Positions 51,453-58,515 of a stretch of DNA of 64,000 nucleotides are shown here, piece after piece. Under the pieces are notes generated by a model. That model did not search any database, had not been told where the DNA came from, and saw nothing but the letters and a program-made list of their open reading frames with translations. The translations under genes were made by a program, and so were the position numbers. The stretch comes from JANYGA01 sp031420415 (GTDB lineage Bacteria; Vulcanimicrobiota; Vulcanimicrobiia; Vulcanimicrobiales; Vulcanimicrobiaceae). The stretch spans positions 1 through 64,000 of the forward strand of contig JANOMT010000039.1 in assembly GCA_031420415.1 (NCBI GenBank). The letters run 5' to 3'. The first letter of the stretch is position 1. Each line of letters begins with the position of its first letter.

Positions 51453-51842
51453 TTAGCGCTCGATTTGATTGTCCGACACGAGCGGCACCATTTGTTCGAG
51501 CGTCGGATCTTCGGTGCGCCCTTCGGCCTGCTTCCATGCCTCAAATCCGCCAAGGAGGACGCTCACGCGGCCGTAGCCGTTGTCGCGAACCTTCGCCGCA
51601 AGGTCGCAGAGTGCGTCGGATTTACCATCCTCATCGTATAAAACGACCATGCCGTCTTCTTTCGGTAACGGCAAAATAAGGCGCTCGGCTTTGTCGAGCT
51701 TCTTGGGATCGTAGCGAATCGAACCGTAGATCTGTGCGTCGTGGGCGTGTTTTCGCACGTCGAGAACGAAGGCATCGCCCGCGTCGATGTGGCGCGCGAG
51801 TTCGTCGCACTCGACGGTCGCAATCGGCATGTCATTCGGCAT
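51453..51842 (-). CDS. Rhodanese-like domain protein lacking the catalytic Cys
   Basis: 129 aa single rhodanese fold. VECDELARHIDAGDAFVLDV and GRVSVLLGGFEAWKQAEGR are typical. Where active enzymes have CxxGxxS/R after the central strand, this protein has VVLYDEDGKSDAL, with Asp instead of Cys. It is therefore probably a non-catalytic binding or regulatory member. ATG 51842 has AAGGGA upstream; an open extension to 51887 is less likely. It is on the same strand as, and between, the esterase and AlkB. Confidence 0.85.
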   Translation of the reverse strand: MPNDMPIATVECDELARHIDAGDAFVLDVRKHAHDAQIYGSIRYDPKKLDKAERLILPLPKEDGMVVLYDEDGKSDALCDLAAKVRDNGYGRVSVLLGGFEAWKQAEGRTEDPTLEQMVPLVSDNQIER

Positions 51843-51890
51843 GCCGTCCCTTACCCAAACTTGGACCGCCCGTTGAGCGAACCCCAAAAA

Positions 51891-52457
51891 TTAGCCGAGG
51901 GAGACCTGTCGATACGTGAGGTTGATGCGTCGGCCCGTCGCAGCTTCTTTGGGTACGGCGTGTTGGTAGTGACGCTGCGAGGCAATCGTCATCACGAGAA
52001 CGCTACCGTGCTCCAGCGCGACGGCCATCGGCGCGCCCCGTCGCCCTTCGCGCAACTGGAAGCTGCGCGTCGCGCCGAGCGAGACGGAGACGACGCGATC
52101 GCGAAGCTCCGGCTCGTCGTCAGCGTGCCAGCCCATGCTATTGCGCCCGTCGGCGTAGACGTTGACGAGACACGAGTTGAGCGAGGTGCCGAGGCGAGAG
52201 TCGAGTCGCGCGCGCAACGCCGAAAGGGTCGGGGTCCACGGTGCAGGTTCGTTCTTGAGGCCGCTGTAGGCGTAGCGGGCTCCCGGATCGCCATGCCAAG
52301 CCGTCAGGCGCGGCATCGGGACCGGTCCGCGGCCGAAGTTGAGGTATTCCTGTGTCGGTGTAAGCTCAGCGTCGAGAGCGGTAAGAAGCGTGTCGGCGTC
52401 TGAGAGAGCGCGATCGTAGAGCGTAATTCCCGGCAGGATTGTTGTCGTGTTTACCAT
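51891..52457 (-). CDS. alkB: AlkB-type Fe(II)/2-oxoglutarate dioxygenase
   Basis: 188 aa. Direct reversal of alkylation damage in DNA or RNA is the family's role. Iron ligands: HxD in SMGWHADDEPELRDRV and the distal His in QRHYQHAVPKEA. 2-oxoglutarate is bound by Arg in RRINLTYRQV. PRLTAWHGDPGARYAYSG matches the nucleotide-recognition region of the ALKBH2/AlkB-like group. The ATG has AGGAG upstream. It is 48 bases before the rhodanese-like gene and probably in one transcript with it. Confidence 0.92.
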   Translation of the reverse strand: MVNTTTILPGITLYDRALSDADTLLTALDAELTPTQEYLNFGRGPVPMPRLTAWHGDPGARYAYSGLKNEPAPWTPTLSALRARLDSRLGTSLNSCLVNVYADGRNSMGWHADDEPELRDRVVSVSLGATRSFQLREGRRGAPMAVALEHGSVLVMTIASQRHYQHAVPKEAATGRRINLTYRQVSLG

Positions 52458-52563
52458 CGTTTTCTCCTCAGGTCACGATCACTTTGGCGACGTCGTCGAG
52501 ACGATGAAACACCCGATCGAATACGAATATCGGCGGACCGTAATAACTTCAGCGCCGATAGAA

Positions 52564-52597
52564 AGAGAAACTCCGACCACACGGTCGGAGTTTCTCT
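52564..52597 (-). terminator. 15-bp hairpin downstream of malate synthase
   Basis: AGAGAAACTCCGACC and GGTCGGAGTTTCTCT are perfect inverted repeats around ACAC. On the minus strand a TTTCTAT tract follows. It lies between the aceB stop and the alkB start, so it probably terminates aceB. Confidence 0.7.
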
Positions 52598-52633
52598 CTA
52601 CGAGCGGTCGTCGTCGCGACGAATCACTCGAGT

Positions 52634-54154
52634 CTAGACCGGATCGAACGCGCCCTGCGCGATCATCGCTTCACCGATCGAGCGCGCTTCGCGCAACGTC
52701 TCCGCCGTGCCGGCGTCTTTGCCCGATGCGATGAGCTTCTCGAGTTCTTCATCGAAGAGCGCGCTCACCTCGGCTGCGGTCGTGATACCGTGCTTGATGC
52801 GTTGCGCGATCATCAAGCGATAGATACGATCTGTCGCGAGATCTTCCATGAAGCCGTCGAGCAGGCTCGCGCCTTTGCCGTTGATGTAGCCGTTGCGATA
52901 ACGGATGACGGTGCGCACGGCCGCGCGCGTACCGTCGATCGTCGTTTTTCCGACGCCCACGACCGAGGGACGCAAGTCGGGATGCGCGTCGTAGCCGTCG
53001 TGATAGCTCGCGAGCTGATTGGGTTCGGGAAACTGAGCGACTGCGATCGCGTTTTGGTCGGGGTGACCCGTCCACGCGCCATCCATCAGACACGTCGCTT
53101 CGTTTTTCTTATCGACGGCGAGCGATTTGAGCGCGCGATCGTTGAGTTCGGCATCTTCACGACTCGGATAGAGCGCCGTCATCCCGCCAATGGCGAGCAT
53201 GCCGTGCTTATGACAGATCGACGGAATGAGCGTGCGCAAATTCTGGAAGAACGGCACGTCATGCGGGATCGTGTTGCGATCCGGCAAGACCCACGTCGGA
53301 TCGTTAAGATTGTAATGGATCAAACTCGCCATATAATCCCAGCGGCCGAGATTGATTCCGAGCAGATGCTCGCGTAAGTTGTACGCGAACTCCTCGAGTT
53401 GGTACGCGAACGAGTGCGCTTCGCAAAGCGCCATGCACTTGATGTAATCAGCTTTCTCGCCTTTGAATTGCGCGAGCGCTCGCAACATGTCACGCCATAG
53501 CAGCGCTTCTTCGGCCGATTCCGATTTTGGAATATAGATGCACAGCGGATGCTTGAGCTTTTTGAAATCGAGATGGAAGACGAGCAATGCGAGATCGAAC
53601 AGCGATGCCGACGTGAGCTCCGGTAAGACGCCGGCTTGCGAGAGATGGAGGCCGCGCACGCGGGTGAACGTGACCGTCGACGACGGCTTGATGCCGACCG
53701 TGCTGCCACGTTTTTTATCGTCGTACGAGAGTTCACCGTAGAGAGCGGCGACGACGTTGCGGACGCCGAGCAACGTGTGTTCCCAGTTGTTGGCCATCGA
53801 ATCTTCGAGATCGAGCATCACGCCGGGGGCGCCGGAGTTGAGCATCTTGACCACGAGATCGGCTTCGTCGGCGGGACCCGTCATCTGATTGCGTTGATCG
53901 AGAACCCAGGAGGGGAGATCGATTTTCCAGGGCTCGGTCGTCGCGGGTGACGGGCTGAGGTACGTCGGCCGGCTCCCGGCCTGCGACGCGGCCATCACGG
54001 ACTTGCGCGCGGCGGCGAATGCCTGCTGGCGCGGGGTGAAGCGTTCGTGCAGGGGGCGATAGAAAGCGGCGAAGCCCTCCGGGAGATCGCGATCGATCGA
54101 AAATCCGGCGGGTGCCAAACTCATCGGCGGTAGCGCGCTTTGCGCGAGACTCAA
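52634..54154 (-). CDS. aceB: Malate synthase A
   Basis: Condenses glyoxylate and acetyl-CoA to malate (506 aa, normal for the A form). APGVMLDLEDSMANNWEHTL has the metal-binding acidic pair region, VTFTRVRGLHLSQAGVLPEL carries the catalytic Arg region, INLGRWDYMASLIHY follows, and LMDGAWTGHPDQNAIAVAQF carries the late conserved part (catalytic Asp of DG). The start is TTG 54154 with AAGGAGCAGTTACC upstream. Isocitrate lyase is not in the window, so a glyoxylate shunt cannot be concluded. Confidence 0.94.
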   Translation of the reverse strand: MSLAQSALPPMSLAPAGFSIDRDLPEGFAAFYRPLHERFTPRQQAFAAARKSVMAASQAGSRPTYLSPSPATTEPWKIDLPSWVLDQRNQMTGPADEADLVVKMLNSGAPGVMLDLEDSMANNWEHTLLGVRNVVAALYGELSYDDKKRGSTVGIKPSSTVTFTRVRGLHLSQAGVLPELTSASLFDLALLVFHLDFKKLKHPLCIYIPKSESAEEALLWRDMLRALAQFKGEKADYIKCMALCEAHSFAYQLEEFAYNLREHLLGINLGRWDYMASLIHYNLNDPTWVLPDRNTIPHDVPFFQNLRTLIPSICHKHGMLAIGGMTALYPSREDAELNDRALKSLAVDKKNEATCLMDGAWTGHPDQNAIAVAQFPEPNQLASYHDGYDAHPDLRPSVVGVGKTTIDGTRAAVRTVIRYRNGYINGKGASLLDGFMEDLATDRIYRLMIAQRIKHGITTAAEVSALFDEELEKLIASGKDAGTAETLREARSIGEAMIAQGAFDPV

Positions 54155-54306
54155 GGTAACTGCTCCTTCGTGTGTGTGGGTGCCGCACGACGAACGCGCG
54201 ACAAAGGGTTAAGGATTCGTCACCGCGCTCGGCACCACTTCTGAAAGTGCCAGGCGGGAGAAAAAGCGGGAAGCGTCATGTGCACCGAAGCAACCGCGCA
54301 CCAAGC

Positions 54307-54383
54307 GCGCTCGTAGCTCAACCGGATAGAGCGATAGCCTCCTAAGCTATAGGTTGCCAGTTCGATTCTGGCCGAGCGCACCA
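54307..54383 (+). tRNA. tRNA-Arg(CCT)
   Basis: Acceptor GCGCTCG/CGAGCGC, D-arm GCTC AACCGGATA GAGC, anticodon stem ATAGC/GCTAT with loop CTCCTAA (anticodon CCT, reads AGG), T-arm GCCAG TTCGATT CTGGC, discriminator A, encoded CCA. Confidence 0.95.
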
Positions 54384-54410
54384 CATGCTCAAGAAGCGCC
54401 GGACTCAACG

Positions 54411-54629
54411 TCACTCTGCCAGTTCCGCCCGTTCCACGACCGCGTCGCCTTCACGATCGAACGTGACGACGAAATCGATCGGGTTACAGCAAACGGGGCA
54501 ATCCTCGATGAAGGACTGGCGTCGGCCGCCACTTGGATCGACCGCGACATAATTCGTCTCGGAGCAACGGGGGCAGGTGTAGGCGGCATCGCTTTCAAGA
54601 GGCACCATCCGGCGGTTCGCCGTTCGCAT
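54411..54629 (-). CDS. CPXCG-motif cysteine-rich protein
   Basis: 72 aa. AAYTCPRCSETNYVAVDPS and FIEDCPVCCNPIDFVVTFD match the small Cys_rich_CPXG family, which has four Cys likely to bind zinc and no assigned function. Here the first pair is CPRC followed by Ser rather than Gly. ATG 54629 is used, with a second ATG at 54608 closer to the conserved part. It lies between tRNA-Arg and the rpmG promoter, on the opposite strand to both. Confidence 0.82.
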   Translation of the reverse strand: MRTANRRMVPLESDAAYTCPRCSETNYVAVDPSGGRRQSFIEDCPVCCNPIDFVVTFDREGDAVVERAELAE

Positions 54630-54708
54630 CTTGGCGACCGCGTAGCGCCGATGCGACTCGTCAAAAACATCTGTGGCCGCCGAGACCTCGGCCTCTCGAG
54701 GCTGTCGC

Positions 54709-54738
54709 TTGCCCCGGGCCCGGGGGCTATGCTATGAT
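54709..54738 (+). promoter_or_regulatory. Probable promoter of the rpmG-tRNA-Trp-secE-nusG unit
   Basis: TTGCCC (54709-54714), an 18-base spacer and TATGAT (54733-54738), about 68 bases upstream of rpmG. Confidence 0.6.
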
Positions 54739-54806
54739 GAGCGACGGAACGGACCGCGTGTCCGTCTTTTTTATGTCGGCCCGCGCGCTCTAGGAACACA
54801 CGAGAA

Positions 54807-54971
54807 ATGGCGAAAAAAGAGAACCGCGTCATGGTCGTCCTCGCATGTCAAGAATGCAAGCGACGCAACTACAACACGCAAAAAAACAAGCAGTCTACGA
54901 CAGACCGCCTCGAGCTGTCGAAGTACTGCCGTCACTGCCGCTGTCACAAAGCCCACCGCGAAACCAAATAA
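54807..54971 (+). CDS. rpmG: 50S ribosomal protein L33
   Basis: 54 aa. MAKKENRVMVVLACQECKRR is the start; NYNTQKNKQSTTDRLELSKY and CRHCRCHKAHRETK follow. Both zinc CxxC pairs are present (CQEC, CRHC), the C+ form. As in many Terrabacteria it precedes tRNA-Trp, secE and nusG. Confidence 0.95.
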   Translation: MAKKENRVMVVLACQECKRRNYNTQKNKQSTTDRLELSKYCRHCRCHKAHRETK

Positions 54972-55153
54972 TTATGCGGTTGGCACTCGCCTCGCGTTCA
55001 TTCGCGGCGTAGAATGTCAATATAATTGGAAACAGGCGCGGGAATCTCCGTCGATACGTCCACGTACATCGCAGCACGAGATACGCGACGGATCGTTGCC
55101 GGCGAGGAGCCCGCAGCGCGAACTCCGGCGGCGTTGGAGCGTCCCGAAAACGT

Positions 55154-55229
55154 AGGGTGGTAGCTCAATTGGTAGAGTTGCGGTCTCCAAAACCGTCGGT
55201 TGCAGGTTCGAGTCCTGTCCGCCCTGCCA
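55154..55229 (+). tRNA. tRNA-Trp(CCA)
   Basis: Acceptor AGGGTGG/CCGCCCT, D-arm GCTC AATTGGTA GAGT, anticodon stem GCGGT/ACCGT with loop CTCCAAA (anticodon CCA), T-arm GCAGG TTCGAGT CCTGT, discriminator G, encoded CCA. It is located between rpmG and secE as in many bacteria. Confidence 0.97.
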
Positions 55230-55275
55230 AGTCTTTCACGCGAGAACGATCTCTCGCATCAGGAGCACGAGTCGT

Positions 55276-55551
55276 ATGAACAGGCCAACTGGTGGAAGCG
55301 GGACGACGATTCGACCCGGATCGCCGAAGGCGCCCCGTCCGGCCCCCCCAAGCGATCGAGCCGTCCGGCAGCAAAGCGCGGAACGATTCATCCGTGATCT
55401 CATCGCCGAGATGCGTCGCGTCACGTGGCCGACGCGCCCCGAGTGGGTTTCAGCAACGGTCCTGACGATCGGCCTCGTCGTCGTCATCGGTTTCTACACG
55501 TACATCGCCGACCAAATCTTCGGCTATCTCTTCGGTCTCATCCATCACTAG
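55276..55551 (+). CDS. secE: Preprotein translocase subunit SecE
   Basis: 91 aa. A Pro/Arg-rich N-terminal extension of about 35 residues precedes the conserved core RFIRDLIAEMRRVTWPTRPE (amphipathic helix) and one membrane helix (VLTIGLVVVIGFYTYIADQI). It is the single-helix form, part of the SecYEG channel. It is 9 bases before nusG. Confidence 0.93.
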   Translation: MNRPTGGSGTTIRPGSPKAPRPAPPSDRAVRQQSAERFIRDLIAEMRRVTWPTRPEWVSATVLTIGLVVVIGFYTYIADQIFGYLFGLIHH

Positions 55552-55560
55552 GGGCAATCA

Positions 55561-56163
55561 GTGGAAGACGTAAACGCAGACGAAGCGGAAACGCCCGTCG
55601 TCTCGGCCCCGGGCGGATCGAAAAAAGACGAGCGTCGCAAATGGTTCGTCATTCACACGTATTCGGGCTACGAAAACAAGGTCAAAGCGAACCTCGAGCG
55701 TCGTATCCATTCGATGAATATGTCGGAGAAGATTTTCCGCGTACTCGTCCCGATGGAAGATGAAGTCGAGTTCAAAGATGGCAAGCGCAAAATCACGCCG
55801 AAGAAAGTCTTCCCGGGTTACGTGCTCGTCGAGATGGATATGGACGACCAGTCGTGGTACGTCGTTCGCAACACCTCGGGCGTGACGGGCTTTGTCGGCT
55901 CACCAGGCGCGGGCGAAAAGCCGGTCGCCTTGCAAGAAAAAGAAGTGAAGACGATCCTCAAGCAGATGGGCATCGAAACGCCCAAGCTCAAGATCGATTT
56001 CGCCAAGGGCGATCGCGTCAAGGTCACGAGCGGGCCGTTCTTCGACTTCACGGGCGTCGTGGACGAGATCCAGCCGGAAAAAGAGAAAGTCCGCGCACTC
56101 ATTTCGATCTTCGGGCGTGAGACGCCAGTCGAACTCGAGTTCTACCAGATCGAAAAAGTGTAA
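55561..56163 (+). CDS. nusG: Transcription termination/antitermination protein NusG
   Basis: 200 aa. The NGN domain begins KWFVIHTYSGYENKVKANLE and has FPGYVLVEMDMDDQSWYVVR and VTGFVGSPG. The KOW domain has FAKGDRVKVTSGPFFDFTGV. About 25 acidic residues precede the NGN domain. NusG couples RNA polymerase to Rho or the ribosome. The start is GTG 55561; a strong terminator follows. Confidence 0.97.
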   Translation: MEDVNADEAETPVVSAPGGSKKDERRKWFVIHTYSGYENKVKANLERRIHSMNMSEKIFRVLVPMEDEVEFKDGKRKITPKKVFPGYVLVEMDMDDQSWYVVRNTSGVTGFVGSPGAGEKPVALQEKEVKTILKQMGIETPKLKIDFAKGDRVKVTSGPFFDFTGVVDEIQPEKEKVRALISIFGRETPVELEFYQIEKV

Positions 56164-56174
56164 AACCGAAAAAT

Positions 56175-56207
56175 AGCCCCACCGGAGCGGAGGGGCTGTT
56201 TTTTTTT
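56175..56207 (+). terminator. Intrinsic terminator after nusG
   Basis: AGCCCC / GGGGCT with an inner CCG/CGG pairing, followed by a run of nine T after one G. It separates secE-nusG from the ribosomal stalk operon. Confidence 0.88.
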
Positions 56208-56225
56208 GATCGCGCGTGCGAGTAC

Positions 56226-56255
56226 TTTACCGAAACGCCGTCGTCGTGGTATTCT
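56226..56255 (+). promoter_or_regulatory. Probable promoter of rplK-rplA
   Basis: TTTACC (56226-56231), 18-base spacer, TATTCT (56250-56255). It is about 85 bases before the rplK ATG and just after the nusG terminator. Confidence 0.5.
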
Positions 56256-56340
56256 TCTCAAGTTGCGCCGCTGTTCTACCCCGAGCGCGCACTTTCGATT
56301 GGGGGAGAATGCCCACTCGGGTGTTCGAAAGGAAAACCAC

Positions 56341-56766
56341 ATGGCGAAAAAAGTCGTCGGCAAGATTGGGCTCGCGCTCACAGCTGGCAAAGCCACACCC
56401 GCCCCGCCGGTCGGTCCGGCGCTCGGGCCCTACTCGCTCAACATTATGGCGTTCTGCAAAGAGTACAACGAACGCACGGCGAGCCAGCCCGGCATGGTGA
56501 TTCCGGTCGAGATCACCGTCTACGAAGACCGGACGTTCACTTTTGTCACGAAGACGCCGCCGGCGAGCTTCTTGATAAAGCGCGCCATCGGCATCGAATC
56601 GGGTTCGGCGATTCCCAACCGCAATAAGGTCGGGAAGATCACCTCAAAGCAGATTCGTGAGATCGCGGAGACCAAGATGGCCGACCTCAACGCGAACGAT
56701 GTTGAGATGGCGATGCGCATCATCTCCGGCACCGCGCGCTCGATGGGCGTCGAGGTAACGGCATAA
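56341..56766 (+). CDS. rplK: 50S ribosomal protein L11
   Basis: 141 aa. GKIGLALTAGKATPAPPVGP and ALGPYSLNIMAFCKEYNERT are the invariant N-terminal part (Pro-rich switch for stringent factor and release factors). The rRNA-binding C-terminal part is KITSKQIREIAETKMADLNA. ATG 56341 is preceded by GAAAGGAAAACC. Its stop overlaps the rplA start (TAATG). Confidence 0.98.
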   Translation: MAKKVVGKIGLALTAGKATPAPPVGPALGPYSLNIMAFCKEYNERTASQPGMVIPVEITVYEDRTFTFVTKTPPASFLIKRAIGIESGSAIPNRNKVGKITSKQIREIAETKMADLNANDVEMAMRIISGTARSMGVEVTA

Positions 56767-57476
56767 TGGCGAAATCACACGGAAAAAAGTACACCGAACT
56801 CGCAAAATCGTTCGATCGCAACAAACTACACGATATCAACGAAGCAACTGCGACCGTTAAACGTTGCGCTACCGCGAAGTTCGACGAAACCGTCGAGATC
56901 CACATCCGTCTCGGTGTCGATCCCAAAAAGAGCGACCAAAACGTCCGCGGCACGGTGCTCCTTCCCAACGGCACGGGCCGTACCGTTCGCGTGATCGCAT
57001 TTGCCAAGGGCGACAAAGCTCGTGAAGCAGAGGCTGCGGGCGCCGATATCGTTGGCGACCAAGAACTCATCGACCGCGTGAAGGCTGGCTTCACGGACTT
57101 CGACGTCGCCGTCGCGACGCCGGATATGATGGGCGCCGTCGGGTCGAATCTCGGACGGATCCTCGCGCAGAAGATGCCTAACCCCAAATCGGGAACGGTC
57201 ACGCCGAATATCGGCGCGGCGATTCGCGACATCAAGGCCGGTAAGGTCGAGTATCGGCTCGATAAGACCGGCATCGTTCACACGATCGTCGGGAAGGCGA
57301 GCTTCGGCGAAGATCAACTCGCCGAAAACGTGGCGACGTTACTCGATGCGATCGTGCGCGCGAAGCCGTCGGCCTCGAAAGGCACGTACATCCGGAGCGT
57401 CACGCTCGCGAGCACGATGGGCCCGGGCGTCAAGCTCGATCCCAATCGAGTAAAGCCGACCGCCGCTACGTCGTAG
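56766..57476 (+). CDS. rplA: 50S ribosomal protein L1
   Basis: 236 aa. KSFDRNKLHDINEATATVKR, VEIHIRLGVDPKKSDQNVRG and LLPNGTGRTVRVIAFAKGDK are typical. MPNPKSGTVTPNIGAAIRDI is the RNA-binding loop. L1 forms the E-site stalk and usually autoregulates the L11-L1 mRNA. A terminator follows directly. Confidence 0.98.
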   Translation: MAKSHGKKYTELAKSFDRNKLHDINEATATVKRCATAKFDETVEIHIRLGVDPKKSDQNVRGTVLLPNGTGRTVRVIAFAKGDKAREAEAAGADIVGDQELIDRVKAGFTDFDVAVATPDMMGAVGSNLGRILAQKMPNPKSGTVTPNIGAAIRDIKAGKVEYRLDKTGIVHTIVGKASFGEDQLAENVATLLDAIVRAKPSASKGTYIRSVTLASTMGPGVKLDPNRVKPTAATS

Positions 57477-57497
57477 TCCGGGAAGCCCCGCTAGATG

Positions 57498-57528
57498 AGG
57501 GAGCCAGCGTGAGCTGGCTCTCTTTTTG
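57498..57528 (+). terminator. Intrinsic terminator after rplA
   Basis: Stem GGGAGCCAGC / GCTGGCTCTC around GTGA, then TTTTT. It cuts the L11-L1 transcript off from the EAL gene and from L10-L12. Confidence 0.88.
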
Positions 57529-57591
57529 TTGTGGACAATGGAAAGGCGACGATGATGTAGCCGATAGCGTTCGCATGGGAGAGCCTGCTTC

Positions 57592-58302
57592 ATGAACGTT
57601 CACTATCAACCGATTGTCGAACTCGAGACGGGTGCGGTCGTCCGCGTGGAAGCCTTCTGCCGGCTTGGCGACGGCGCGCTCGGGCAGGTAGCAGCATCGG
57701 AATTTTTGCCACTTGCCGAACGCAGCGGCCTCATGCGCGAACTCACCCAAGGCGTCATCGTCCAAGTTCTCACGGATCGCGCGTCTTGGCGCACGCAATT
57801 GCCCGTTGCTATCAACCTCTCGCAGGCGAACCTCTTTGAATCGGATTTTCCCGAACGTGTGACGTCGTTGCTCGCACGTTTCAACGTCGAGCCGTCGCAA
57901 CTCACGTTTGAATTGAACGATGGCATCCAGAATTCGATCTCGCCCGAAGAACGCCAAGCGATGAATGCGCTAGCCGTCAACGGCGTGCGTTTTTCACTCG
58001 ACGGGTTCGACTTCGGCCGTTCGCGGTTTACGGCGCTATCCGTGACGCGCCTACCCATCAGCGAGATCAAGATCGATGCCAAGTTACTTTTGCCTTGCGG
58101 CCCGCCCGATCACGCCGTGCGCCGGTCCATGGCTTTTGCGCGGGACGCATCACTCGACGTCGTCGTGAAATCGGTTGAGAATACGCGTGAAATCGACGCG
58201 CTTCGCGCCATCGGTTGCACGCTCGCGCAAGGTTTTGCCTTTGGTGTGCCGATGGAGTCGGCTACTTTCGCCAGCCGTATGGAGGCGTTCGCCGCGGTCT
58301 AG
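57592..58302 (+). CDS. Degenerate EAL-domain protein
   Basis: 236 aa consisting of one EAL-type TIM barrel. YQPIVELETGAVVRVEAFCR corresponds to the EAL start, with EAF in place of EAL. NLSQANL keeps the Asn, but ELNDG replaces ExTE, SLDGFDFGRSRF replaces the DDFGTG metal pair, and VVVKSVEN replaces AEGVE. SEIKIDAKLL and QGFAFGVPM are kept. With several metal ligands altered it is probably not an active c-di-GMP phosphodiesterase but a c-di-GMP sensor or protein-binding module. It lies between rplA and rplJ, flanked by a terminator and the rplJ promoter. Confidence 0.85.
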   Translation: MNVHYQPIVELETGAVVRVEAFCRLGDGALGQVAASEFLPLAERSGLMRELTQGVIVQVLTDRASWRTQLPVAINLSQANLFESDFPERVTSLLARFNVEPSQLTFELNDGIQNSISPEERQAMNALAVNGVRFSLDGFDFGRSRFTALSVTRLPISEIKIDAKLLLPCGPPDHAVRRSMAFARDASLDVVVKSVENTREIDALRAIGCTLAQGFAFGVPMESATFASRMEAFAAV

Positions 58303-58307
58303 CCGAT

Positions 58308-58336
58308 TTGACCGCGCGCCGCGGCTAGGGTATAGT
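58308..58336 (+). promoter_or_regulatory. Promoter of rplJ-rplL
   Basis: TTGACC (58308-58313), 17-base spacer, TATAGT (58331-58336), starting right after the EAL gene stop and just upstream of the L10 leader. Confidence 0.8.
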
Positions 58337-58344
58337 AAGCGACG

Positions 58345-58500
58345 GCTCCGATGACAGTAGGTCCGCACTCGTTGCGGTGAATGCGCAAGCGCCTACCGAG
58401 GTGACGACAGACTGACGGAACGACTCCGACTCGCGAAGCATGCGGGCGGCGGAAGAACGGCTGGGTGGCGCTCATCGCATGATTGGAGCGTCGTTTCTTT
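58345..58500 (+). promoter_or_regulatory. Ribosomal L10 leader
   Basis: The untranslated leader contains GACAGTAGGT (58354-58362 region) pairing with GCGCCTACCGAGG (58389-58401 region), enclosing the small hairpins CCGCA/TGCGG and GCGC/GCGC. This is the known L10(L12)4-binding leader architecture with GUAGG/CCUAC. Downstream, AACGACTCC can pair with GGAG..TCGTT before TCTTTT, a possible attenuator. Autoregulation by excess L10-L12 complex is expected. Confidence 0.75.
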
Positions 58501-58515
58501 TCCAGAAAGAAGCCT

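Noticed and set aside
52634..54154. Glyoxylate shunt locus
   Set aside because: Only malate synthase is present. No isocitrate lyase or aceK lies in the window.
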